A DNA stretch of 42,284 nucleotides, taken from positions 1-42,284 of the forward strand of contig JBKOZS010000147.1 of assembly GCA_046726015.1 (NCBI GenBank), in the 5' to 3' direction. Position numbers and translations under genes: made by a program. This stretch comes from QHWT01 sp046726015. Lineage in GTDB: Bacteria; Acidobacteriota; Vicinamibacteria; Vicinamibacterales; 2-12-FULL-66-21. Under the pieces are notes generated by a model. It saw only the letters and a program-made list of their open reading frames with translations. It had not been told where the DNA came from and did no database searches. Shown here one piece after another: positions 1 to 8,424 of this stretch. Position 1 is the stretch's first letter; each line of letters starts with the position of its first letter.

Positions 1-873
1 CTGTGGAACGCGGCGAAGGCGGGCGACCAGCCGGATCCCGGCGCCGCGCGAAAGATTATCGATGGCCTGGCGCGCCTCGTGAACCAGGACCGCACGTCGC
101 TCATGGCGCTGACGGCACTGAAGAAGTACGACAACTACACGTTCACGCACATGGTGAACGTCTCTGTGCTGGCCATGGCGCAGGCGCGCTCACTGAACCT
201 CAGCGGCGCGTTGCTGCGCGAGTTCGGGTTCGCGGCACTGATGCACGACATCGGCAAGGTGCACACGCCGCAGGACGTGCTCAACAAGCCCGACAAGCTG
301 TCGAAGGCCGAGTTCGAGCAGATGAAACGGCACGTCATCGACGGCGCGCACATTCTGCGACGCACCCCCGAAATGCCGGCGCTGGCGCCAGTCGTCGCGT
401 TCGAGCACCACCTGCGGCAGGATCTGTCCGGTTATCCGGAGGACATCGGCAGCCGCAGCCTGAACCTGTGCACGCAGATCGTCAGCATCGCGGACGTGTA
501 CGATGCGTTGCGCAGCAACCGGATCTATCGGCAGGGGCTGTCCAGCGATCGGATCAAGTCGATCATGACGCAGAAGGACAGCCCGGCATTCAATTCGCGG
601 CTGTTGCGCCGATTCATCAACCTGATCGGCCTGTTCCCGGTCGGAACGCTCGTCAGGATGAACACCGAGCAGATTGGCGTCGTGACGCACGAGCACCCGA
701 CGGATCCGTTCCGTCCGCAGGTGAAGATCGTGGCCGACGGCGATGGCGTCGCCATCGAAGCGCCAGTCCTCGTGAACACGTGGGAGCCCGATGGCCGCGG
801 CGACTTCGCCTGGGCCGTCGTCGAGGCGGTCGATCCCGACGCCGTGGGACTCGATCCGCTGACGTACCTGTAG
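1..873 (+). CDS. HD-GYP domain protein, 5' end outside the window
   Basis: The reading frame is open from base 1 and ends at TAG 871-873, giving 290 residues of a longer protein; a GTG at 79 is in frame but internal by comparison with the complete paralogue at 3225-4613. HD-GYP domains are c-di-GMP phosphodiesterases. The metal-ligand set is visible: H of FTHMVNV, the HDIGK pair, H of MKRH, the HH of FEHHLRQ and D of ADVYDAL. The signature loop reads DLSGYP instead of the usual DGTGYP, so GYP is kept but two preceding residues differ. About 170 N-terminal residues, probably the same N-terminal domain as in the paralogue, lie outside the window. It is the first visible gene of the 1-5062 signalling cluster. 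The family assignment is firm; catalytic activity is inferred. Confidence 0.9.
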   Translation: MWNAAKAGDQPDPGAARKIIDGLARLVNQDRTSLMALTALKKYDNYTFTHMVNVSVLAMAQARSLNLSGALLREFGFAALMHDIGKVHTPQDVLNKPDKLSKAEFEQMKRHVIDGAHILRRTPEMPALAPVVAFEHHLRQDLSGYPEDIGSRSLNLCTQIVSIADVYDALRSNRIYRQGLSSDRIKSIMTQKDSPAFNSRLLRRFINLIGLFPVGTLVRMNTEQIGVVTHEHPTDPFRPQVKIVADGDGVAIEAPVLVNTWEPDGRGDFAWAVVEAVDPDAVGLDPLTYL

Positions 874-900
874 CGGGCTGCTGAGAATGTTCGACCTGCG

Positions 901-978
901 TGTCAATGCTGAATGACGAATGGCAAATGCCTGACTTTCGCGATCCCGGCATTCAGCATTTGACATTGGGCATTGACA
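901..978. repeat. Inverted heptad repeat, ATTNNNC type
   Basis: The gap after the first HD-GYP gene holds two arms of tandem 7-bp units. The right arm (951-978) reads ATTCAGC, ATTTGAC, ATTGGGC, ATTGACA. The left arm (901-928) is the inverse: TGTCAAT, GCTGAAT, GACGAAT, GGCAAAT. The outer 9 bases of each arm are perfect complements (901-909 with 970-978), and 906-915 pairs with 950-959. It starts 27 nt after the upstream stop codon. The same unit type recurs at 37972-38044. Confidence 0.8.
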
Positions 979-1023
979 GTGGCGCCCCGGCGATCGTGCG
1001 GCGCCATTCACAGTAAAGGAGTC

Positions 1024-3228
1024 ATGGCAGAGGCGCGCGCTCCTCTCGATCCGGAAACGACCGCACGGCTGGCGGACTTCGCACGCACGTGCAAGGCCGC
1101 GGCGCGAGCGGTGTCTCTGTATCCCGCGGCGCATCCCGCGATTGGCGCCACGCTTGGCCGGCTGACGGAACTCACCGGCGTGTTGACCGCGGGTGGCCCC
1201 TTCACCATGCACGTGCGGCCGCACACGCTGGTGATCGGCGATGCCGCGCCGGCAAAGCCGGATAGCGCGATCGTCGAACTGGCCGAGATGCTGCGGCGGC
1301 ACTTCATCGGAAAACTGACGCTGAACGCGGGCGCCGACACCTCGTCGTGGCGCACGCTGTTGCTGCTGCTGGCGCGGACGCCGGAGGACGTACGGGCCGA
1401 TGGCGGCATCTCGCACCTGTGGTCGACGGCCGGCGGACCCAGCGTCGACATCGAAGAGATCGATTACGCCGAAGTGCTGCGCGAGAAGCAGGGAGACGCC
1501 GCCACGATCGAACGGGTGATCGCGGCCGCCATGGCGGGCCCGCAGCTCGAGCTCGACGACTCCGCGATGCGCACGCTGCTCGAGATCGTCGGCGATCCTC
1601 TGCGCCTGAACGAGTTGATGAAGCAGCTCGAAGCGGCAACCGCCGACAAGGGCGTCGATGTCCGCACCGCAACGTTTCTCAACCTGTTGAAGGGACTGAC
1701 CGAGTACGTCGGCCGGACGAACCCCGGGCAGCTCGATCAGCTGTTCCGCCAGATCGGCCACGCCGCCGGCACCATGTCCGCGGAAGCGATGCTCGAACTG
1801 CTCGCGCGGCGCACCAGGTCCGAAGCCGTGGTCGGTTCGGTCAACGTCGTCAACGCGGTGGTGCGGCGGATGGCCGACTCCTCGGTCGCGCAGTTCGTGT
1901 CCAACAACGTCATCACCGAACGCGGCGCGACCGAACGGCTGGCCCATGCCTTCCAGGCGCTGGCTCCCGAACGCGATCGACAGCGGCAACTGCTGGCGCT
2001 GGCGCAGGAAGACGTCGCGGTCTCGGAACTTGGACGCGAGGAGATCTTTGCCGAGCTCTGGCAGAGGGTCGAGACGATGCTCACGTCGTACTCCGATGCG
2101 AGCTTCGTTTCGGACGACTACGCCCGCGAGCTGACCAGCGCGCGGACGCGCGCCACCGACGTCGAAGCGACGAACGACGATCCGCCCGAACGCATGGCGG
2201 CCTGGCTCTCGACGGTCAGCGACAGCGCGCTCCGCGCACTCGATCACGACCTGCTGTGCGACTTGCTCGTGATTGAGCCGGATCCGTCTCGCTGGCGGGA
2301 CATCGCGGACACCGTCGTCACCCACGCCGAAGACCTCGTGCGCGTCGGTTACTTCGACCAGGCGTGGATGCTTGCCGACCGCGTGGCCATCGAGGGCCAG
2401 AAGGACAAGAAGCGCGAAGCGGCCGCGCGCACGGCGCTGGAGCGGTTGGGCCGCGGCGCCATGATGAAGCACGTCGCGAAACACCTGCGCGGCGCCGATG
2501 AAGACGCCTATGGGCGCTTCAAGCACCTGTGCCACAGCATCGGACCCGCGGTGATCCCGCCGCTCGCCGAGGTGCTCTCGGCCGAACAGGACGCGCGATC
2601 GCGGCGCCGGCTGCGCGACATTCTCGTCGGGTTCGGGGCGGCCGGGCGCGAGTCGGTTCAGCAACTGATGAACGCGCCGAACTGGGAAGTGCGCCGCACG
2701 GCGGCGTACCTGCTGCGCGAGTTCGGCGGATCCGAGGGGCTGCGCGAACTGCAGCCGCTGCTGATCGACACCGAACCGCTCGTGCAGCGCGAAGCCATCC
2801 AGGCGCTCGTCCTGAATGGCAGTGAAGCGGCGTCGCAGATCCTGGTGCAGGCGCTCAAGTCGACCAGCGGACGGCCGCGTCAGACGCTGATCAGCGAATT
2901 GACATCGACGATGCGCGACGAACGGGCCGGGCCGCTGCTCTGCCACATCGTGCGTCATATCGATCGCCGCGCGTTTCCGATCGTGTATCTCGGGGCGATC
3001 GAGGCGCTGGGATCGGTTGGTGGGTCCGACGCGGTCGGACCGTTGAAGGAGGCGCTGCAGCACGGCGACTGGCTCGCCCCGATCAGGACGCGGCGCGCGC
3101 GAGCCGCCGCCGCGCGGTCGTTGCGCCATATCGGCAACACTGCAGCCATCGAAGCGCTGCGCGAAGCATCGACCCGCGGATCGCGCGGCGTCCGCTCCGC
3201 GGCAAAGGCGGAACTCGGACAACTATGA
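1024..3228 (+). CDS. HEAT-repeat protein with HD-GYP-associated N-terminal domain
   Basis: This encodes about 734 residues. I chose ATG 1024 because AAAGGAG lies just upstream (1015-1021, tight spacing) and the longer frame from TTG 973 begins inside the intergenic repeat. Residues 1-150 resemble the N-terminal region of the HD-GYP protein at 3225 (shared YP..HP segment, a short beta pair and a helix-rich tail). The middle is helical and unassigned. From about residue 480 the sequence shows HEAT-like helical pairs rich in EALG/AARSLR motifs (for example around 2655-3220), usually protein-interaction scaffolds. No catalytic motif or signal peptide is seen. Its stop overlaps the next start (ATGA, 3225-3228), suggesting translational coupling to the HD-GYP gene and a scaffold or partner role in the same pathway, which is inference. 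Confidence 0.85.
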   Translation: MAEARAPLDPETTARLADFARTCKAAARAVSLYPAAHPAIGATLGRLTELTGVLTAGGPFTMHVRPHTLVIGDAAPAKPDSAIVELAEMLRRHFIGKLTLNAGADTSSWRTLLLLLARTPEDVRADGGISHLWSTAGGPSVDIEEIDYAEVLREKQGDAATIERVIAAAMAGPQLELDDSAMRTLLEIVGDPLRLNELMKQLEAATADKGVDVRTATFLNLLKGLTEYVGRTNPGQLDQLFRQIGHAAGTMSAEAMLELLARRTRSEAVVGSVNVVNAVVRRMADSSVAQFVSNNVITERGATERLAHAFQALAPERDRQRQLLALAQEDVAVSELGREEIFAELWQRVETMLTSYSDASFVSDDYARELTSARTRATDVEATNDDPPERMAAWLSTVSDSALRALDHDLLCDLLVIEPDPSRWRDIADTVVTHAEDLVRVGYFDQAWMLADRVAIEGQKDKKREAAARTALERLGRGAMMKHVAKHLRGADEDAYGRFKHLCHSIGPAVIPPLAEVLSAEQDARSRRRLRDILVGFGAAGRESVQQLMNAPNWEVRRTAAYLLREFGGSEGLRELQPLLIDTEPLVQREAIQALVLNGSEAASQILVQALKSTSGRPRQTLISELTSTMRDERAGPLLCHIVRHIDRRAFPIVYLGAIEALGSVGGSDAVGPLKEALQHGDWLAPIRTRRARAAAARSLRHIGNTAAIEALREASTRGSRGVRSAAKAELGQL

Positions 3229-4613
3229 CCGAACCACTTGCACGTTCGACGCTCTACGAAGAACTGTTGCGACGGATCGCCTCCGGCGTGCGCGCGGCGC
3301 AGCTCTACGCCCCCGATCATCCGCTCGTCTCCCGCAACATGGACGGGCTGATGACGGCGCTCCGGCAGCTTCACCAGCAAATGCCATCCGTCGCCATCGG
3401 CATCGTCGGCACCGAGCTGGTCGTCGCCGACACGCCCATGCCGAAGGTGAGCGCGAGCATGACGGAGTTCATCCGCCGGCTGAAAGACAACCAGGTCGAG
3501 CGGATCGCGTTCGAGCGCGGCGTGACGCAGCCGGAGCTCGTCGCGCTGATGCAAGGCCTCGCGCGTCTCAGCGGGCGCGGCGGCATCGATCCCGAGAAGG
3601 CGTTGTCGAGCGCGCACATTCGCGTCGGACGACTGAAGGCCGAGGATCGCAAGCAGGATGGACTGGCGAGCGACATGGCTGCCATCAGGCAGCTCTATAC
3701 GAACGCCGTCTCCGCGGCGGAAGTCGCGTGGGAAAGCGCCGCGACCGAAGGGATGCCCGATGTCCCGGCGGCACTGCAGGCGGTCGAGGGGCTTGCCGAC
3801 GCCGTCACGCAGAACCGCACGGCGCTGGTCGCGCTCACGGCCATGCGCAATTACGACAACTACACGTTCACCCACATGGTGAACGTGTCGATCCTCACGA
3901 TGGGCCAGGCACGCGCGCTGGGCATTGACGGCAAGCTGCTCCGCGAGTTCGGCTTGTCGGCGCTCATGCACGACATCGGCAAGGTGCGCACGCCGAAAGA
4001 GATCCTCAACAAGCCGGACAAGCTCACCGACGACGAGTTCGTCATCATGCGGCGGCACACCGTCGATGGCGCAGAGATCCTGCGGCGCACGCCGGAAATG
4101 CCAATCCTCGCGCCGGTCGTGGCATTCGAGCATCACCTCCGGATGGATGGCACCGGGTATCCGTTCGGCGTGAAACGCAGCTCGCTCAACGTGGGCACGA
4201 TGCTCTGCAGCATCTCGGACGTGTACGACGCGATGCGTTCGCAGCGCGCGTACCAGCAAGCGCACCCGACCGACCGAATCCTCGCGGTGTTGAAGCGCAG
4301 CGACGGAGCCCAGTTCGATCAAAACCTGGTGCGGCGCTTCGTGCAGCTCCTGGGGATTTACCCGCCCGGCAACCTCGTGAGGCTGAGCACCGGCGAAGTG
4401 GCGGTGGTGCTCGCGGTCCACGCACCGGATCCGTACCGCCCGCGCGTCCGCGTCCTGTTCGGCATGGATGGTCTGCGGCTGGAGCTTCCCTATGAACGCA
4501 ACTTGTGGGAGGCGCGTGCCGATCGCGCCGAGCTCGACAGCGTGATCTCCCCTGTCGATCCCGCGGAGTATCGCATCGATCCGCTGAACTTCATGGAGCT
4601 CAGCTCCTCGTGA
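3225..4613 (+). CDS. HD-GYP domain c-di-GMP phosphodiesterase-like protein
   Basis: This is a complete 462-residue protein. Residues 1-150 form the N-terminal domain shared with the preceding HEAT protein. A linker follows, then the HD-GYP domain at about 215-400. The metal and signature residues are all present: H249-D250 in HDIGK, H303-H304 in the HH pair, and DGTGYP at 308-313, with HHLR in place of the usual HHER. This family hydrolyses cyclic di-GMP to pGpG or GMP. No transmembrane segment is visible, so it should be cytoplasmic. It overlaps the HEAT gene by 4 nt and the following small membrane gene by 4 nt (GTGA), so the three are very likely co-translated. The truncated paralogue at 1-873 indicates a local duplication flanking the HEAT gene. 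Confidence 0.93.
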   Translation: MTEPLARSTLYEELLRRIASGVRAAQLYAPDHPLVSRNMDGLMTALRQLHQQMPSVAIGIVGTELVVADTPMPKVSASMTEFIRRLKDNQVERIAFERGVTQPELVALMQGLARLSGRGGIDPEKALSSAHIRVGRLKAEDRKQDGLASDMAAIRQLYTNAVSAAEVAWESAATEGMPDVPAALQAVEGLADAVTQNRTALVALTAMRNYDNYTFTHMVNVSILTMGQARALGIDGKLLREFGLSALMHDIGKVRTPKEILNKPDKLTDDEFVIMRRHTVDGAEILRRTPEMPILAPVVAFEHHLRMDGTGYPFGVKRSSLNVGTMLCSISDVYDAMRSQRAYQQAHPTDRILAVLKRSDGAQFDQNLVRRFVQLLGIYPPGNLVRLSTGEVAVVLAVHAPDPYRPRVRVLFGMDGLRLELPYERNLWEARADRAELDSVISPVDPAEYRIDPLNFMELSSS

Positions 4614-5062
4614 GCGAAGCGTTCCGGAGCGTAGTGGTCGCTTTCGGCGGACTGGCTCTCGGCTTCACGTGGCAATCGATTCGGACGGCAGCTGTGCCCC
4701 CCTCCGCTCCCGACCGCCTGATTGCCGAGCTGCGGCTCGCGCAGTTCGCGGCATTGATCCTGACGCTGACCTCGGGGGCTTATATTGGGTTCGCGGTCGC
4801 GCGCGAGAATCAGCCGGGCGTCGGCCTCGACGTCGCGCTGGCGGTTGGTTTCCTGCTGGTGGCGGCGGTCACGCTCGTGCGCGATCCACGCCAGGGATTG
4901 ACGATCGTTGCGCTCGCCTTTGCTGGGCACGCCGTTCTCGACGTGCTGCACCGCCCGGGATTTCTTCCAGAAGATCTCGCGCCGCGGTGGTATTCCATCG
5001 GCTGTGCCGTTTACGATGTATATCTCGGCGCGCTCTGCTATTTGCCGATGCTTCGGCGGTAA
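4610..5062 (+). CDS. Small integral membrane protein of unknown function
   Basis: The GTG at 4610 overlaps the HD-GYP stop TGA (4611-4613) and has GGAG at 4595-4598, so I prefer it to the longer frame from 4505. The product is 150 residues with about four hydrophobic helices and a conserved-looking C-terminal stretch, GHAVLDVLHRPGFLP followed by PRWYS and a last helix ending in CYLPMLRR. The GHA..D.LH pattern recalls the uncharacterised DUF6010-type membrane proteins, but I cannot confirm this. Coupling to the HD-GYP gene suggests co-expression. Function is unknown. Confidence 0.7.
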   Translation: MSEAFRSVVVAFGGLALGFTWQSIRTAAVPPSAPDRLIAELRLAQFAALILTLTSGAYIGFAVARENQPGVGLDVALAVGFLLVAAVTLVRDPRQGLTIVALAFAGHAVLDVLHRPGFLPEDLAPRWYSIGCAVYDVYLGALCYLPMLRR

Positions 5063-5072
5063 CTTCGCTGCC

Positions 5073-5093
5073 GAGGACCGAGGTGGAAGGTCC
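5073..5093. repeat. Short degenerate heptad run, GAGGNCC type
   Basis: Three 7-bp units (GAGGACC, GAGGTGG, AAGGTCC) lie 10 nt after the stop of the small membrane gene. They match the unit type found around the mreB stop at 19215-19304. The run is short, so chance is possible. Confidence 0.4.
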
Positions 5094-5097
5094 GCTT

Positions 5098-5130
5098 GTC
5101 CGCCGTAGCGCGATAGCGCGAAGGTGGGAC
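5098..5130. repeat. REP-like palindromic element
   Basis: The 33-base segment begins GTCCGCCGTAGC, has the hairpin core GCGC-GATA-GCGC, and ends GAAGGTGGGAC. Its outer arms are imperfectly complementary. Elements with a TCCGCCGTAGC...GAAGG layout look like the dispersed intergenic palindromes seen in many GC-rich genomes; whether this is one needs a genome-wide count. It lies in the 92-nt gap before the phosphatase gene. Confidence 0.45.
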
Positions 5131-5154
5131 CAGATTCAGCTTGAGAGGCTTTTG

Positions 5155-6765
5155 ATGTTTCGTGTTCGTGAAATAACGACGGCAATCCTGTTCGTGATGC
5201 TGTGTATGCCGGCGCCGGCGCGCCTGGCTGCGCAGAGCGCGCCAAAACCGAAGCTGGTGGTCTTCGTCGTCGTCGATCAGCTGCGAGCGGATTACCTCGA
5301 GCGCTACTCGAACCTGTTCGACAAAGGACTCAGGCGCCTGACGCGCGATGGCGCGTGGTTCAAGAAAGCAGCGTATCCGTACCTCAACACCGTCACGTGT
5401 CCGGGTCATTCGACGCTCGGCACCGGCACGTTTCCCTACCAGCACGGAATGGTGCTGAACCAGTGGTACGAGCGGGACACCGATAAGGTCGTCACGTGCA
5501 CTGAAGACTCCTCCGTCACCGAAGTGAGCTACGGCAACCTGAAAGGCGGCGGCGACAGCGCGAAGCGCATGCGGATGCCGACGCTGGCGGAAACCATGCG
5601 ACGCAACGTGAAGGCGCGCGTGGTCACGATGTCGGTCAAGGCGCGATCCGCGATTGGCCTGGCAGGACACGAAGGGGATTCGGTCGTGTGGCTCGACGAG
5701 CGCGGCGCATGGGAAACCTCGACCGCCTACGCGAAGACACCGATTGCCTGGCTCTCCGCGTTCGTCAAGGGCAATCCCGTCACACGCGACGCCGACAAGG
5801 TCTGGGAGCGGACGCTGCCGGTGAACCGGTATCAGTTTTCAGATGACGGCGCCGGCGAGGGCAAGCCGGCGGGCTGGTCGACGACGTTCCCCCATCCGCT
5901 GGGATCGGGCGGCGACGCGGCGTACGTGTCGCACTGGATCACGTCGCCGTATGCGAACGACTACCTCGGTGAGATGGCAGAAGCGGCCATCGATGCGCTG
6001 CATCTCGGCAAGGGCGAGGGCGTGGACTTTCTCGGCATCAGCTTCTCCGCGCTCGACAGCGTCGGGCACACGTTCGGGCCGCGAAGTCACGAGGTGCAGG
6101 ACGTCCTGGTCCGGCTCGATGCGACGCTTGGCAAGCTGCTGCAATACCTCGACGAGAACGTCGGCGACGGCAACTACGTGCTCGCGTTGAGCGCGGATCA
6201 CGGTGTCGCGGACATTCCCGAGCAGGTCGAGGGCGGGCGCCAGAGTGCACAGGTGATTGCCGCGGCGGTGGAAGCCGCACTGAAACCGCTCTACGGCAAG
6301 GGCCCGTTCGTCGAAACGAACGCCTATACCGACATCTATCTGAAGCCGGACGCCGCCGACAAGGTGAAGAGCGATCCGCGTGCCTTCACCGCCATCAACG
6401 ACGGGCTGTTGCGGATCTCGGGCATCGCGCGCGTGATCAAGGGGAACGACCTGGCGTCGGCCGCGGCACGGACGTCGAAGGATCTCCAGGTGCGCGCGGC
6501 CGCGCTGAGCTACTTCCCCGGCCGGAGCGGGGACATCATCATCATCCCGAAAGAAAAGTGGCTGCTCGCGACCAGCGTGACGACCCACGGCACGCTGTAT
6601 TCGTACGATCAGCGCGTTCCCGTCATCTTCTACGGCGCCGGCATTCGCCCCGGCGCCAGCAACGATCCGGCGACGCCCGCAGATGTCGCGGCGACCCTCG
6701 CGTCGATCGTTGGCGTGTCATTGCCGTCGCCCGACGGCCAGGTCCTCAAGGGTGCACTCAGGTAG
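5155..6765 (+). CDS. Secreted PafA/NPP-type alkaline phosphatase family protein
   Basis: ATG 5155 follows GAGAGG (5143-5148) and gives 536 residues starting with a typical signal peptide ending near RLAAQ. The upstream in-frame extension to 4669 covers the previous gene and a repeat, so it is rejected. Motifs of the type I phosphodiesterase/nucleotide pyrophosphatase fold are clear: a metal Asp in VDQLRADY, TVTCPGH with Thr81 as likely nucleophile, SALDSVGHTFGP, and SADHGVADIPE. Family members hydrolyse phosphate mono- or diesters in the periplasm with two zinc ions. The overall length and the TCPGH motif resemble PafA-like monoesterases, but substrate class cannot be settled from sequence. 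The next gene starts 15 nt downstream, so co-transcription is likely. Confidence 0.9.
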   Translation: MFRVREITTAILFVMLCMPAPARLAAQSAPKPKLVVFVVVDQLRADYLERYSNLFDKGLRRLTRDGAWFKKAAYPYLNTVTCPGHSTLGTGTFPYQHGMVLNQWYERDTDKVVTCTEDSSVTEVSYGNLKGGGDSAKRMRMPTLAETMRRNVKARVVTMSVKARSAIGLAGHEGDSVVWLDERGAWETSTAYAKTPIAWLSAFVKGNPVTRDADKVWERTLPVNRYQFSDDGAGEGKPAGWSTTFPHPLGSGGDAAYVSHWITSPYANDYLGEMAEAAIDALHLGKGEGVDFLGISFSALDSVGHTFGPRSHEVQDVLVRLDATLGKLLQYLDENVGDGNYVLALSADHGVADIPEQVEGGRQSAQVIAAAVEAALKPLYGKGPFVETNAYTDIYLKPDAADKVKSDPRAFTAINDGLLRISGIARVIKGNDLASAAARTSKDLQVRAAALSYFPGRSGDIIIIPKEKWLLATSVTTHGTLYSYDQRVPVIFYGAGIRPGASNDPATPADVAATLASIVGVSLPSPDGQVLKGALR

Positions 6766-6780
6766 TCAGAAAGGATCCCC

Positions 6781-8424
6781 ATGCGTCTCGATCGGTGGTG
6801 TGGGCGCGCACTGCGCGTTTCGTGTGCTGTTCTTCTTCTGCTCGTGTCAGGCCGCATCGGCGCGGCGCAAACGTCCCGCGATCGCGTAGAGATCGCCCCT
6901 TCCTCGCTCAGGGAACTCCGGAGATGGGATGCGCAAACCGAGCGGATGCTGCGCGACCGCGATCTGCGCGTCCGCGATCGGCATGACGACCGGATGATCG
7001 AAGGGCGCATCATCGAGCGCGCCGATCAGTACTACAAGGGCGTGCGCGTCTTCGGCGGCGATATCGCGCGTCAGCTTCAAGGCGGCGTCTTGATGTCGGT
7101 CTTCGGGACGCTGTACCCGCGCGTGTCGGTCGACACGGCGGCGAAGATTGACGCGGATCGCGCGCGTGAGATCGTGCAGGAGCAGAGTGGCGTGGAGATC
7201 GCTGCCTCGCGGCAGCCTGAGCTCGTCGTGCTGCCGCGCGACGGCGCCTACATCCTGGCGTGGCGGCTGTCGGCGGCCACCGGGAGCGACATCCGCCAGT
7301 ATTTCGTTGACGCGCACGACGGATCGATCGCGTTCGACTACAGCGAGTTGAAGACGCAGGCGGCCGTCGGCCGCGCGCAAGGCGTGCTGGGAGACACCAA
7401 GAAGATCAGCGTCACAGCGGGAAGCGGCCGCTTCACCGCGCAGGACGACCTTCGGCCTCCATCAATCCGCACGCTCGACATGCGGGGCAGCCTGTCCAGA
7501 ACGCTCAACATTCTCAACGGGTTCCCGGTTCTTGGCGCGGATGTCGCCAGCGACGACGACAACAACTGGACGGACGGCGCAGTCGACGACGCGCACGTGT
7601 ATCAGGGGTGGACCTACGACTATTACTTCAAGCGGTTCGGCCGCCGCGGCCTCGACAACCACGACATCGAGATCACCGGTCTCGCCAATCCAGTACGGAG
7701 GACCGATCTGCAGACATCGTCGAACGCCGTGATCGGGACGTTCTTCCTGAACGCGTTCTACGCCGGCGACGGTTACATGGTTTACGGCGTGGGCTTGCCG
7801 GCGGGGTTCTTCACGCGATCGCCGATTGGCAACCAGACGTGGGATTTCCTCTCCGGCGGCCTCGACGTCGTCGCGCACGAGTTGTCGCACGGCGTGACCG
7901 AGTTCTCGTCGAACCTGATTTACCTGAATGAATCGGGGGCGCTGAACGAGGCCTTCTCCGACATCATGGGCACCAGCGTGGAGTTCTTCTTTCAGCCGCG
8001 CGGCAACGGATCGATGCAGGCGGACTACCTGATTGGCGAGGACGTCATCCGGCCGGGTGGCCTGCGGTCGATGTCGAATCCCGCGGCGTACGGCGACCCG
8101 GATCACTATTCACAGCGGTTCCTCGGCACGGAGGACAACGGCGGCGTGCACACCAACTCTGTGATCGCGAGCCAGGCGTTCTATCTTTCGATCGAAGGAG
8201 GCACCAACAGGACCTCGGGCCTGTCGGTCGACGGCGTCGGCGCCGCGAACCGCGAGCAGATCGAAAAAGTGTTCTACCGCGGCTTCACCGAGCTGATGCC
8301 GGCCAACGCCACGTTCTCGGTTGCGCGTGCCGTCACGATCCAGGCCGCGCGTGATCTCTACCCGGCCAACGGCAACGTCGAACGCGCGGTGACACAGGCA
8401 TGGACCGCGGTGGGGGTGAACTAA
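6781..8424 (+). CDS. Thermolysin-like M4 metallopeptidase
   Basis: AAAGGA (6770-6775) precedes ATG 6781. The 547-residue preproprotein has a signal peptide ending near RIGAAQ, a propeptide of about 200 residues (FTP and PepSY-like), then the M4 catalytic domain. H366-E367 and H370 form HELSH, and the third zinc ligand E390 sits 20 residues later in NESGALNEAFSD, exactly the thermolysin spacing. GGVHTNS supplies the catalytic histidine region. The protein is expected to be secreted, self-cleaved and to act as an endopeptidase. The stop overlaps the next start by one base (TAATG at 8422-8426), so it is translationally coupled to the outer-membrane barrel gene. Confidence 0.95.
   Translation: MRLDRWCGRALRVSCAVLLLLVSGRIGAAQTSRDRVEIAPSSLRELRRWDAQTERMLRDRDLRVRDRHDDRMIEGRIIERADQYYKGVRVFGGDIARQLQGGVLMSVFGTLYPRVSVDTAAKIDADRAREIVQEQSGVEIAASRQPELVVLPRDGAYILAWRLSAATGSDIRQYFVDAHDGSIAFDYSELKTQAAVGRAQGVLGDTKKISVTAGSGRFTAQDDLRPPSIRTLDMRGSLSRTLNILNGFPVLGADVASDDDNNWTDGAVDDAHVYQGWTYDYYFKRFGRRGLDNHDIEITGLANPVRRTDLQTSSNAVIGTFFLNAFYAGDGYMVYGVGLPAGFFTRSPIGNQTWDFLSGGLDVVAHELSHGVTEFSSNLIYLNESGALNEAFSDIMGTSVEFFFQPRGNGSMQADYLIGEDVIRPGGLRSMSNPAAYGDPDHYSQRFLGTEDNGGVHTNSVIASQAFYLSIEGGTNRTSGLSVDGVGAANREQIEKVFYRGFTELMPANATFSVARAVTIQAARDLYPANGNVERAVTQAWTAVGVN

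Noticed and set aside
190..3222. Antisense open frame of 1010 codons opposite the HD-GYP and HEAT genes
   Set aside because: The composition is Arg/His-rich without domain pattern, and the plus-strand genes have clear motifs and coupling. GC-rich codon usage makes long antisense frames common.
4669..5154. N-terminal extension of the phosphatase gene
   Set aside because: The stretch covers the small membrane gene and a repeat. ATG 5155 has a ribosome-binding site and is followed directly by a signal peptide.
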